From JAAXIE01 sp965204245 (GTDB lineage Bacteria; Chloroflexota; Dehalococcoidia; Lucifugimonadales; JAAXIE01): a stretch of 64,000 nt of DNA. The translations under genes were made by a program, and so were the position numbers. Position 1 is the first letter of the stretch, and each line of letters opens with the position of its first letter. Shown piece after piece: positions 1-7,688 of the stretch. The notes below the pieces were generated by a model that was given only the letters and a program-made list of their open reading frames with translations, did no database searches and was not told the origin of the DNA. Location of the stretch: assembly GCA_965204245.1 (NCBI GenBank), contig CBDBED010000001.1, positions 434,001-498,000 on the forward strand, given 5' to 3'.

Positions 1-141
1 TTGTGACATTTGTGACATTTTCCTAGCTGGACCAGATACGAATTGGGTGTGACATTTTTTCGTATCTGGGGATGTCACAGATTTTTGGGAATTGTGACAT
101 TTGTGACATTTTCGTAGCTGGAGAAATTTCACACTGTGACA
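1..141. repeat. Intergenic motif array 1 (TGTGACA type)
   Basis: Six direct copies of TGTGACA (at 2, 11, 48, 93, 102 and 135) and one inverted TGTCACA (at 73) lie within 141 bases. Many are followed by a short T run. Interspersed are CAGATACGAATT (33-44), its inverted partner CGTATCTG (61-68), TAGCTGG (24-30) and CGTAGCTGG (113-121). The same three-motif vocabulary recurs near 40.1 kb and 59.9 kb. Spacing is irregular, so this is neither a CRISPR nor a simple tandem repeat. An operator array or a degraded mobile or palindromic element are both possible. The array may extend beyond the left edge of the window. Confidence 0.75.
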
Positions 142-404
142 TTTTGGGGCTGGCCTCCTGAGTGCTGATTTTTTTGGGCGAGTGCATCCGCAAGAACCGC
201 TTCGGGGGTCTGCGCTGGACCCGGGAGGCGGGCTTGGGTAGGCGGGCTGCTCGGTGTTCTAGTGATTGTTCTGATGGTAGCGGGTAGGGGGCGGGGGTGT
301 CAATGGGGAAGTGTCATGGGGGGGTCCTTTGCTCAGGAAGGACGGATTGGATGATGGTCGGGGTCTTAGGGGAGTGTCTTGATGTCGGTAAGGCGGTGGT
401 CAAG
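142..404. other. Non-coding stretch, nothing recognised
   Basis: GC-rich sequence between the motif array and the end of the antitoxin gene. No convincing frame, terminator hairpin or RNA gene is visible; open frames here are antisense shadows. Confidence 0.4.
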
Positions 405-740
405 CTAGACGTCGCTGCCTTGGTAGTCGGGGATGTTGGAGAAGGCGTCGATGAAGACCTCGCCGTCGGGGAACTCGGCGACGATGGTCAGTGTCCCGCC
501 TACGTTTTCGACGTGAGAGCGGAGGCTGGATATGTAGGCGTCGGCGTGCTTTTCCAGCTTGGCGATGGCGGGTTGGTCGAGGTTGAGGGTTTTGACCGTT
601 TCCTTCTGGGCGCGGACGCGGGCGCGGCTCATCTCGTGCTGGGCTTTGGCGAGGGCCTCTCGCTCCCTGGCTTTGATGTGTTCACGGTCTTCGGGGGTAA
701 CGGACTTGGAAAGATTGCTCCACGGGTGGTGTCCGCTCAT
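405..740 (-). CDS. XRE-family antitoxin of a HigBA-like module
   Basis: A 111-residue protein of the HigA-like antitoxin family encoded beside host-inhibition RelE/HigB toxins. The N-terminal half is charged and helical (roughly residues 15-50). It is followed by a helix-turn-helix segment in which LDQPAIAKLEKHADAYIS is typical of this XRE subgroup, then a C-terminal beta stretch ending in FPDGEVFIDAF. Its start overlaps the toxin stop by 4 bases (ATGA), so the two are translationally coupled, in the toxin-first order usual for HigBA. By family knowledge it neutralises the toxin and represses the operon. No operator was identified, although the motif array lies about 260 bases downstream. Confidence 0.8.
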   Translation of the reverse strand: MSGHHPWSNLSKSVTPEDREHIKAREREALAKAQHEMSRARVRAQKETVKTLNLDQPAIAKLEKHADAYISSLRSHVENVGGTLTIVAEFPDGEVFIDAFSNIPDYQGSDV

Positions 741-1099
741 TGGATTAGGCCCTCCCTTCGCAGTTCTTCGAGATGTATGTCGTAGAGGCGGTCGGCGATG
801 GGTATGTATTCTTGATAGAACCTGTCGTTGCCGGTCTTGTCGCCTCCGATGAGAAGGATGGAAGTTCGCCTTGGGTCGAAGGCGTAAAAGACTCTCAAGG
901 GGTTGCCGCCGCTTTGGGCTCGAAGTTCGCGCATGTGGCTATGGCGCGAACCTCTGATGGCAGAGGAGTATGGATGCCTCAAGGCGGGGCCGTGTTCTAT
1001 CAGCATATTCACTCTGTTGTCTATGTCACCCTGCTGGCGTTCCGATAAGTCTAGCCACCATTCGAGAAATTCGTCGGTGTACTCGACGTCCCATCCCAT
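737..1099 (-). CDS. HigB/RelE-like toxin (phage-derived Gp49-like family)
   Basis: A small basic protein with the Gp49-like RelE-fold pattern: VEYTDEFLEWW at the start, MRELRAQ in the middle, then LRVFYAFDPRRTSILLIGG followed by KTGN and an ADRLYDIHLEELRREG tail. Family members are ribosome-dependent mRNA endonucleases. The frame extends to a TTG at 1135. I prefer the ATG at 1099 because homologues begin with M-x-W-x-VEYTDEF. Neither start has a clear Shine-Dalgarno. It is the first gene of the pair with the downstream antitoxin and is divergent from lutA. Confidence 0.8.
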   Translation of the reverse strand: MGWDVEYTDEFLEWWLDLSERQQGDIDNRVNMLIEHGPALRHPYSSAIRGSRHSHMRELRAQSGGNPLRVFYAFDPRRTSILLIGGDKTGNDRFYQEYIPIADRLYDIHLEELRREGLIQ

Positions 1100-1278
1100 G
1101 TGATAAGTGTATGGCTTGGCTGGGATGGAGGACAAGAAGGAGATGGTGGTCAGATGGCTCCGGGATTGCGCGGACTGATCCCGTGCTCGAGATGGGGTGT
1201 GGTTGCCGGGTAGGTGGGGGTCTGATAGGCTGGCGCGTGGCTTTTTAGCTTGATTGCGTCTTCTGTGGATGGTTTGTT

Positions 1279-2019
1279 GTGTCCCTAGTTGCTGAGAGAC
1301 GGGTATCGCTGTTCGTTACCTGCATTGTGGACCAGCTTTTCCCGGAGGTGGGGGAGAGCGTGGTTAGGGTGCTGCGGCGTCATGGGGTGGATGTGGACTT
1401 TCCGAAGGGCCAGACCTGCTGCGGGCAGCCTTTGTTGAATTCGGGGTTTTCGAAGCGGGCGGCGGGGCTTGGGCGACGTGTGTTGAGGGCGTTGGATGGC
1501 AAGGGGGATGTGGTGGTGCCTTCGGGTTCGTGCGCTTCCATGTTGCGGGTGTATTACCCGCAGTTGTTTGAGGGGGACTCGCGGTACGGGGCCATGGCGG
1601 AAGACTTGGCCTCGCGCACTTATGAGTTCGGGGAGTATTTGGTGAAGGGGCTGGGGGTGGAGGGGCCGACGACATCCTTTGGGGGAGAGGTAACGTATCA
1701 TCCGTCGTGCCATTTGCTGCGGGAGGTGGGGGCGTCGGGGGAGAGCGAGGGGCTGGTGCGGGCTGCGTGCGGGGAACGGTACAAGAGCTTGCCGCAAGGA
1801 GAGACTTGCTGCGGGTTCGGAGGGACGTTTGCGGTGAAGATGTCGCATATCTCGGAAGCCATGCTGGAAGACAAGGTGGCGAATGTGCTGGCGACGGGGG
1901 CGGAGGGGCTGGTGAGCAGCGACATGGGCTGCTTGATGCATATCGGAGGCGGGTTGAGCAGGCGAGGGGCAAAGGTGCGTCCCCTGCACTTGGCGCAGCT
2001 TCTGGATGGGGCTGGCTGA
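1279..2019 (+). CDS. lutA: Lactate utilization protein A (Fe-S oxidoreductase)
   Basis: A 246-residue LutA/YkgE protein with two cysteine-rich CCG domains: TCCGQP near residue 46 and ETCCGFGG near residue 177. Each is paired with an upstream cysteine motif, SGSCASM and YHPSCH. Length matches LutA (about 240). With LutB and LutC it forms the cytoplasmic Fe-S L-lactate dehydrogenase complex that yields pyruvate. It starts with GTG with only a weak ribosome site. It is first in an overlapping lutABC operon and divergent from the toxin gene. CCG domains also occur in glycolate oxidase GlcF and heterodisulfide reductases, but the neighbours fix the assignment. Confidence 0.93.
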   Translation: MSLVAERRVSLFVTCIVDQLFPEVGESVVRVLRRHGVDVDFPKGQTCCGQPLLNSGFSKRAAGLGRRVLRALDGKGDVVVPSGSCASMLRVYYPQLFEGDSRYGAMAEDLASRTYEFGEYLVKGLGVEGPTTSFGGEVTYHPSCHLLREVGASGESEGLVRAACGERYKSLPQGETCCGFGGTFAVKMSHISEAMLEDKVANVLATGAEGLVSSDMGCLMHIGGGLSRRGAKVRPLHLAQLLDGAG

Positions 2020-3463
2020 TATGGCCGAGGTGAAGACGCAGGAGTTCATGTCGGCCTCGGAGACGGCGCTGGCTGACGAGCAGATACAGAGGGCGCTTCG
2101 CGGAGTCAGCGGGTTCGACATGGGACGGCGGGAATGCATTGAGGAGTTGACGCCAGAGGTGTGGGAGGAGCTGCGGGAACGGGGACGGCAAATCAAGTCC
2201 AATGCCATCGCGAATCTGGACACCTATACCGCCATGCTGGAGGAGCGGGTCACGGCCAATGGGGGGCACGTCCATTTCGCCAAGGACTCGGACGAGGCCA
2301 ATGCAATCGTGGTGGAAATCGCCAAGCAGCACGGGGTAAAGCTGGTGGTGAAGAGCAAGTCGATGGTGTCGGAGGAGACGCGCATCAACGACGCACTGGC
2401 GGATGAGGGGATACGGGCGGTGGAAACGGATCTGGGCGAGTACATCGTGCAACTGGCTGATGAGACTCCCTTCCATATCGTGGCACCGGCGATACACAAG
2501 ACGCGTGGGGATGTGGCGGAGCTTTTTGCGGAGAAGATAGACCGGCCCGGGTTGGTGGAAATCGAGGACATGGCGGCGGCGGCGCGGGATGAGTTGCGTC
2601 AGGAGTTCGTGCGGGCGGACATGGGGATAAGCGGGGCCAATTTTCTAGTGGCGGAGACGGGCACACTGGTAATCATCACCAATGAGGGGAACGGGCGGCT
2701 ATGCACGTCAGCGCCGAGGGTGCATGTGGCACTGGCGGGCATCGAGAAGGTGGTGCCGTCGCTGGAGGACTTGGCGGTGGTGCTGCGTTTGCTGCCGCGG
2801 TCGGCTACGGGGCAGCGGTTGACCAGCTATGTGAGCATGGTGTCGGGGCCCAAGGCGGACGAGGATGCGGACGGGCCGGAAGAGTTCCATCTGGTGCTGA
2901 TGGATAATGGGCGCACGCGATTGCTGGAGGACCCGGTGTTGCGGGAGGCGCTGAACTGCTTGCGCTGCGGGGCCTGCCTGAACATCTGTCCCGTGTACCA
3001 GAAGGTTGGGGGACACGCCTATGGGTGGGTGTACCCTGGGCCCATCGGGGCGATCATCACGCCGACGCTGGTGGGGGAGAAGCAGGCGAAGGAGTTGCCC
3101 TTTGCGTCGACGCTATGCGGGGCTTGCCGGGATGCCTGCCCGGTGAAGATCGATATCCCGCGTCTGCTGTTGCACCAGAGGCGGAAGGTGTCGGAGGGGA
3201 TGGAGGGACGCCCGGCGATGTCGGGGAGAAGGGAACGCTTTTTTGCTTGGGCTTTTCATTTTGGGATGTGTCACTCAACGGTCTTGGGGTTGGTGAGACG
3301 GCTGGGGTTGCTGGCGCAACTGCCGTTCGTTCGGAGGGGAGTGGTGCGCAAGGCGCCGGGTCCGATGTCGAAGTGGACGAAGGGGCGTGATTTGCCGAAG
3401 TTGGCGGGGAGGACGTTCCGGAAGCGTTGGGGGCAGGGTATGGCGAAGGGTCCCGGACGATGA
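2006..3463 (+). CDS. lutB: Lactate utilization protein B (ferredoxin-containing LutB)
   Basis: A 485-residue LutB/YkgF protein. The N-terminal two thirds is the LUD domain (FVRADMGISGANFLVAETGT and the following NEGNGR are typical). It is followed by a ferredoxin-type segment with CLRCGACLNICP near residue 318 and CGACRDACPVKI near residue 370, enough to ligate two 4Fe-4S clusters. The C-terminus is basic. The start overlaps lutA by 14 bases; an alternative ATG at 2021, just after the lutA stop, gives MAEVKTQEF and cannot be excluded. LutB carries electrons from lactate oxidation. Confidence 0.93.
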   Translation: MGLADMAEVKTQEFMSASETALADEQIQRALRGVSGFDMGRRECIEELTPEVWEELRERGRQIKSNAIANLDTYTAMLEERVTANGGHVHFAKDSDEANAIVVEIAKQHGVKLVVKSKSMVSEETRINDALADEGIRAVETDLGEYIVQLADETPFHIVAPAIHKTRGDVAELFAEKIDRPGLVEIEDMAAAARDELRQEFVRADMGISGANFLVAETGTLVIITNEGNGRLCTSAPRVHVALAGIEKVVPSLEDLAVVLRLLPRSATGQRLTSYVSMVSGPKADEDADGPEEFHLVLMDNGRTRLLEDPVLREALNCLRCGACLNICPVYQKVGGHAYGWVYPGPIGAIITPTLVGEKQAKELPFASTLCGACRDACPVKIDIPRLLLHQRRKVSEGMEGRPAMSGRRERFFAWAFHFGMCHSTVLGLVRRLGLLAQLPFVRRGVVRKAPGPMSKWTKGRDLPKLAGRTFRKRWGQGMAKGPGR

Positions 3464-4212
3464 AGCGCGAGGCTTTTTTACAGGCGGCGCGGCAGGCATT
3501 GGGAAAGTCCGGCAGCAGCATTGTGCCCAAGGTCGCGCCATCTGCGGATGATGCTGGGCATTTGCGCGAGAGGGCGCAGGAGGCCTTGGCGTCGATGGAG
3601 GATGCACGGGGACGGCTGGTGGAGGGGTTGTGCCAGACGGCTGCGGCGCGGGGCTGGCATGTGGCGCGGGCTGCGGGGACGGAGCAGGTCATTGATCATG
3701 TGGTGAAGGTGGCTGGGGATTTGGGGGCATCGCTGGTGGTGCGGTCGGCGCAGGAGGTGTTCGACGGGCTGCCGGTGGATGGGGCGCTGGGGCAGCGTGG
3801 GGTGACGACGACGGTGATGGGGGACGAGGCCACGGGAGGGCGGGAGGCGATGCGTCAGGCTGCGGTGGATGCGCAGCTTGGCATCACTGGGGTTGACTAC
3901 GCGATTGCGGAGACGGGGTCGGTGGTGCTGCTGCCGAGTCCGAGGTTGAGCCGTTTGACGTCGCTGCTGCCCCCGGTGCACTTGGCCATCGTGCGCCCGC
4001 AGGAAGTGCTGGGGACGCTGGATGATTTCTTCCTGCTGAGACGCTTGGAGTTCTATGAGCGGGGCAGGATGGCGCCGTATATCAATTTCGTTACCGGGCC
4101 GAGCCGTACCGCGGACATAGAGCAGCAGATAGTGATCGGGGTGCATGGGCCGGGTGAAGTACACATGCTGGTCTGGGACGAGGGCCGGACCGGAGGACAG
4201 GTGGACGGCTGA
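3460..4212 (+). CDS. lutC: Lactate utilization protein C (LUD domain)
   Basis: A 250-residue LUD-domain protein with the family signatures GITGVDYAIAETGSVVLL and PPVHLAIV. It is the third subunit of the LutABC lactate oxidation system and has no metal-binding cysteines, as expected for LutC. I chose the ATG at 3460, which overlaps the lutB stop as ATGA, rather than the longer frame starting inside lutB. That makes all three lut genes overlap and share one mRNA. The downstream nucleotidyltransferase gene starts on the last base of its stop codon, so the transcript probably continues. Confidence 0.92.
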   Translation: MKREAFLQAARQALGKSGSSIVPKVAPSADDAGHLRERAQEALASMEDARGRLVEGLCQTAAARGWHVARAAGTEQVIDHVVKVAGDLGASLVVRSAQEVFDGLPVDGALGQRGVTTTVMGDEATGGREAMRQAAVDAQLGITGVDYAIAETGSVVLLPSPRLSRLTSLLPPVHLAIVRPQEVLGTLDDFFLLRRLEFYERGRMAPYINFVTGPSRTADIEQQIVIGVHGPGEVHMLVWDEGRTGGQVDG

Positions 4213-4571
4213 TGCCAGTGCGAATCGGGTTTGCGGAGTTCCGCCGGCAGATGCTGGATAAGGACTTGGCACGAGTGCTCGCCCTGATGCCACAGCTTGG
4301 GATACAAAAGGTGATACTCACGGGGTCCCATGCGCGGGGCCAAACGAAGCCCGGCAGCAATCTGAACCTGGTTATCGTGCAGGAGTCGGCTCGGGACTAC
4401 CAATACGGGAGGCGAGAGGACTTCTTCTCGTACCATCTGAACCCGGAAGTGGCAATGGACTACGTGGTGTACACGCCGGAGGAGTTCGAGGAGGAGAGCC
4501 TCAACAACCCATCGTTACGTTATGCCTTGGAGAGAGGACGGGTGGTCTATGAGTCCGAACCCGCGGGCTGA
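4212..4571 (+). CDS. MNT-type nucleotidyltransferase-fold protein, active site altered
   Basis: A 119-residue minimal nucleotidyltransferase. The fold is marked by GSHARGQTKPGS near residue 37, matching the family GSxARG loop. The two Asp that normally follow (S-D-x-D) are both Asn here (SNLNLVIV; codons AAT and AAC), so the metal-binding pair is missing and catalysis is doubtful. The gene begins on the last base of the lutC stop and overlaps the HEPN gene by 23 bases, the usual MNT-HEPN arrangement. In active pairs MNT adenylylates and silences HEPN. Here it may act only by binding. Confidence 0.8.
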   Translation: MPVRIGFAEFRRQMLDKDLARVLALMPQLGIQKVILTGSHARGQTKPGSNLNLVIVQESARDYQYGRREDFFSYHLNPEVAMDYVVYTPEEFEEESLNNPSLRYALERGRVVYESEPAG

Positions 4572-4956
4572 GGCCCGACGCTGGCTGCGACAGGCCGAGG
4601 CCGACTTGGAGGCCGCCGAGTACCTGAGAGACGGCAAGTGGTACAACCTAGCGTGCTTCATGAGCCAGCAGGCGGGGGAGAAGGGGGTCAAGGCTTTCCT
4701 GTACCATCAAGGGGCGGAGGATGTATGGGGGTATTCGCTGGTGGACTTGTGCGAGGACGCAAAGCTGTTCGACCCGCATTTCAACGCCCTGAAGCCGGAT
4801 GCGATCCTGCTGGACAAGTGGCATGACATCACGCGGTACCCGAACTTTTTGCCGGGCGGGGCGGTGCCTGCGGAGTTGTTCGAGGAGCCGGATGCGGGGC
4901 GGGCGATTGAACTGGCACAGGAAGTACTGGCGTTTGTGAAGGACCGGGTGTCATGA
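4549..4956 (+). CDS. HEPN domain protein, partner of the MNT protein
   Basis: A 135-residue HEPN four-helix protein recognised by AEADLEAAEYL, then FMSQQAGEKGVKAFLYHQG, and the late TRYPNFLPGG signature. I chose the ATG at 4549, giving MSPNPRAEARRWLRQAE, because it fits the family start; a longer frame begins at 4522. The RNase-type R-x4-6-H motif of HEPN toxins cannot be found. Where related proteins have GHS after the third helix, this one has GYS. Together with the Asn substitutions in the partner this suggests a non-nucleolytic pair. Function is unknown. Confidence 0.8.
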   Translation: MSPNPRAEARRWLRQAEADLEAAEYLRDGKWYNLACFMSQQAGEKGVKAFLYHQGAEDVWGYSLVDLCEDAKLFDPHFNALKPDAILLDKWHDITRYPNFLPGGAVPAELFEEPDAGRAIELAQEVLAFVKDRVS

Positions 4957-5007
4957 GGGGCGCCGCCTGCTGGGGCGGTGTCTGAACACAGAGTCGATTG
5001 TTCGTTG

Positions 5008-5748
5008 ATGCGCCGTGCATTGCTGCTAGCTGGTCTGGTTTGGGGAGTCGTGGCGCTGGCGGGGTGCCACGGGACGATGATGCGGGAGACGGGGACTCCT
5101 GGGCTAGGGCCAGCTTCCGTGTCGGAGGTGGTGGCGACTGCAACGCCTGTGGCGACGGCTGCGGCGGTAGTGACGCCTGATGCGGTAGGCACGGCTACAC
5201 CTGCACCGCCTTTCGCGATTGTTGATACGCCTGCTGCTGTGGCTACGGCTACACCTGTGGGTCCACCGACGGCTGTGGCGACGCTTGCTCCCGTAGTGAC
5301 ACCTACTCCAGTGCCTACTGTGGCTCTGGTGCCGACTGCCGTGGCGGTTGAGAACCCTAGGCAAGAGGTGGTGGCTGAGGAGGCTAGGGCGGTTGTGGTT
5401 GGGGGCCGGAGGTTTGGGGTGGAGGTGGCGGTGACGCCTGAGGAGAGGCGGGTGGGGCTTTCGGGGCGGGAGGAACTGGCTTGGGATGCGGGGATGTTGT
5501 TTGTGTTTGAGGGGGAGCGGGTGTTGTCGTTCTGGATGAAGGACACGCTGATACCGCTGGATATCGTGTTCATTGATGGGGAGAGGCGGATTGTGGATGT
5601 GCAGACGATGACGCCTGAGTTGGATGTGGCGACGGGGGATTTGACGGTTTACCAGTCGGCGGAGCCAGCTAGGTATGCGTTGGAGGTCAATGCGGGGGTG
5701 GCTGAGGAGTTGGGGTTGATGGCAGGGATGGTAGTGGTGTTCGAGTAG
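5008..5748 (+). CDS. DUF192 lipoprotein with Thr/Pro/Ala-rich linker
   Basis: A 246-residue predicted lipoprotein. MRRALLLAGLVW leads into a hydrophobic stretch and the lipobox LAGC, with Cys near residue 20. I chose the ATG at 5008 rather than the GTG at 4978 because it places the signal peptide correctly. Residues about 40-120 form a low-complexity A/T/V/P linker with ATATP and VTPTP units, plausibly a cell-wall spacer. The C-terminal 110 residues are a DUF192 domain, with VTPEERRVGLSGRE, then GMLFVFE and LSFWMKDTLIPLDIVFID. DUF192 proteins are small beta-barrels of uncertain role. The linker is high in GC and codon repeats. Confidence 0.85.
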   Translation: MRRALLLAGLVWGVVALAGCHGTMMRETGTPGLGPASVSEVVATATPVATAAAVVTPDAVGTATPAPPFAIVDTPAAVATATPVGPPTAVATLAPVVTPTPVPTVALVPTAVAVENPRQEVVAEEARAVVVGGRRFGVEVAVTPEERRVGLSGREELAWDAGMLFVFEGERVLSFWMKDTLIPLDIVFIDGERRIVDVQTMTPELDVATGDLTVYQSAEPARYALEVNAGVAEELGLMAGMVVVFE

Positions 5749-5781
5749 GGGGCCAGGATACTCGAGGGCCTGTTTCAGAAT

Positions 5782-5903
5782 TCATAGTCCAATTTGCGAC
5801 AAACCGGAGAGGAGTCGGTATCTTTCGTCCCCAAGCACTTGGTCAATGAGGTCAGCCGCAGACAAGTCCTCGACGCGATTCCCTACGTAGATCGCTAATA
5901 GCC
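5782..5903 (-). other. Possible frameshifted tail or tiny ORF after the DUF2513-like gene
   Basis: Just past the TAG stop of the upstream gene, a shifted frame reads RLLAIYVGNRVEDL and then continues with well-formed coding-like sequence (SAADLIDQVLGDERYRLLS) to a TGA at 5782-5784. There is no ATG, GTG or TTG at its beginning. It is either an internally started peptide, the remnant of a longer C-terminus separated by a frameshift, or chance. Confidence 0.3.
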
Positions 5904-6206
5904 TTCCTCCCTTATCTGCTCCAACAAATCGTGTCCAATCCACGTAAGACCCTTGATATCAATCTGCAAGTCGTTACCGGAATTAGTCCAATACGCTCCT
6001 CCCTCAATAAATCCAGACGCAACAAGCAGATAGAAATTGTACTCCAAAACACCTTCAGGCTCATTCGAATCTCTAAACATGTCACTAAGAATGGAAGGCT
6101 TAGCAAGTTCAGAGCGCGTCTGCTTCTCAATAGCTTCCAATATCGATTTTATGAGCCTCTTATCTCGTTTTGGCAACAGACCGTACCTCCACATCCAAGT
6201 GTTCAA
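5895..6206 (-). CDS. DUF2513-like small protein
   Basis: A 103-residue protein beginning MNTWMWRYGLLPKRDKRL. The KRDKRLIKSILEAIE segment matches the KRDMDLIRKILLEIE start typical of DUF2513, and the end LTWIGHDLLEQIREEG matches its LTWEGHDFLDAIR region. The family is widespread on phages and mobile DNA, and its function is unknown. Usual members run some 20-40 residues beyond this point, so the protein looks C-terminally short; a shifted frame just downstream may hold the lost tail. Base composition is lower in GC than its neighbours, consistent with acquired DNA. Confidence 0.6.
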   Translation of the reverse strand: MNTWMWRYGLLPKRDKRLIKSILEAIEKQTRSELAKPSILSDMFRDSNEPEGVLEYNFYLLVASGFIEGGAYWTNSGNDLQIDIKGLTWIGHDLLEQIREEGY

Positions 6207-6316
6207 AGCTCCTTAAACCCAACAGGACACCCCAGCAACGGCTAAGTAGCCCCAGCAGTGTCGACCTTGAGGAGCCTTGTTCAGCAGCAACAGCAGGGTG
6301 CTTGATTGCGGACTGC

Positions 6317-7579
6317 TTATAGTTTGAGGAGCTTTTGGAAGGGGCGTTCGCTGCGGTAGGGGCCGACTACTGAGAGGTTCAGGTGTTGGTGGGAGATTAT
6401 TTCGTTGGCGAGGTTCTGGACGTCTTCGGTGGTGACTTGGCAGAGGTTGTCGACGACTTGGTCGACGGTGCGCACTTCGCCCTGTAGTAGTTCCTGGGCG
6501 CCGAGCCACATGGCCACGCTGCGGGTGTCTTCCATGCGCAGGAGAAGGCGGCCCTTGAACATCTCGCGGGAACGCTCCATTTCATCGTCGCCGATGAGGC
6601 CGCGCATGCCGTCCAACTGCTCCATGATGGCGCTGACGGCGCGCTGGGCCTTGGGGGGTTCAGTGCCGCAGGAGACGACCATGCAGCCGGTGTCGCGGAA
6701 GAAGTTGGCGGAGCTGTGTACGTCGTAGGCTAGGCTCTCCTTTTCGCGGAGTTCCTGGAAGAGGCGGCTGCTCATACCGCCGCCCAAGATGGCGTTGAGA
6801 AGGTTCATGGCGTAGCGGTCGGGGTGGTCGAGGGGGAGGCCGGGGAGGCCGACGCAGAGGTAGGCTTGGTCCGTCTTGCGACGCTCGAAGCGGACGTTGG
6901 GCTGGCCGTTTCTGGGCTGGATGGGCAGCCATGTGGCGGGTTCGCCGGGCTGCCAGTCTCCGAAGGCGGGTTCCAGGTAGGCGAGGGCATCCTCGTGGGG
7001 GAGTTCGCCAGCGCAGGCGATGACGGTGTTGCCGGGGACGTACTGGCGGCACATGTAGTCGTATATCTCTTCGCGTTGGAGGGCGCGGACTGATTCGATG
7101 CTGCCACCGACGTCGCGGCCCATGGCTTGGTCGGGCCAGAGGGCCTCGTCGATGAGGAGGTCGGCGCGGAAGCCGGGCTGGTCGTTACTGGCGCGGAGTT
7201 CTTCTAGGATAACCTCGCGCTCCTTCTCGACTTCGACGGGGTCCAGCGTGGGATGGAGGACCATGTTGGAGAGGACGGAGACGGCGCGGGGGAAGTGGTC
7301 GCGGGCTACTTTAACCCAGTAGACGGTCATCTCGCGGTCGGTGGAGGCGTTCATCATGCCGCCGACGCCTTCGATAGCCTCGCTGATGTGCATGGCTGTG
7401 GGCCAGTCGCGGGTGCCCTTGAAGGGGAGGTGTTCGAGGAAGTGGGAGAGGCCAGCCATTTCGTCGGTCTCGTAGCGGGAGCCTGCGCCGACGAAGACAG
7501 CCAAGGTGACGGAGCGGGTCTGCGGCATGGTGCAGGTGAGCACGGGCAGCCCGTTGCTCAGGACGGTGCGTTCGTACAT
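6317..7579 (-). CDS. M16 family zinc peptidase (PqqL/MPP-like)
   Basis: A 420-residue M16 peptidase. The inverted zinc motif HFLEH lies near residue 46 (GLSHFLEHLPFKGT), and the distal Glu ligand is in the EREVILEEL segment near residue 122. The second, non-catalytic half carries GLPGLPLDHPDRYAMNLLN followed by LGGGMSSRLFQELREKE, as in mitochondrial processing peptidase-like proteins. The frame runs further upstream to 7819, but that extension is low quality. MYERTVLSNGL at 7579 is the normal family start. Usually cytoplasmic, it degrades peptides; the exact substrate is not known. Confidence 0.92.
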   Translation of the reverse strand: MYERTVLSNGLPVLTCTMPQTRSVTLAVFVGAGSRYETDEMAGLSHFLEHLPFKGTRDWPTAMHISEAIEGVGGMMNASTDREMTVYWVKVARDHFPRAVSVLSNMVLHPTLDPVEVEKEREVILEELRASNDQPGFRADLLIDEALWPDQAMGRDVGGSIESVRALQREEIYDYMCRQYVPGNTVIACAGELPHEDALAYLEPAFGDWQPGEPATWLPIQPRNGQPNVRFERRKTDQAYLCVGLPGLPLDHPDRYAMNLLNAILGGGMSSRLFQELREKESLAYDVHSSANFFRDTGCMVVSCGTEPPKAQRAVSAIMEQLDGMRGLIGDDEMERSREMFKGRLLLRMEDTRSVAMWLGAQELLQGEVRTVDQVVDNLCQVTTEDVQNLANEIISHQHLNLSVVGPYRSERPFQKLLKL

Positions 7580-7688
7580 CGTGTCCTCAGTGGCGCTGAG
7601 ATTGCTTTCAGGGGATTTGACCTGGCATGACATCGCACCCGCTGCGAGGACAGGCGCGATGCTTGCAGGCTGAATTGGCTGATGGCGA

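Noticed and set aside
1..141. CRISPR array
   Set aside because: Repeat units are only seven bases, unevenly spaced and in both orientations, with no cas genes nearby.
1285..2497. Long minus-strand frames of 312 and 377 codons
   Set aside because: Antisense to lutA and lutB, whose protein motifs are unambiguous; the shadow proteins are Pro/His/Arg-rich.
4707..5573. 288-codon minus-strand frame rich in Ala, Thr and Val
   Set aside because: Mirror image of the low-complexity linker of the DUF192 lipoprotein.
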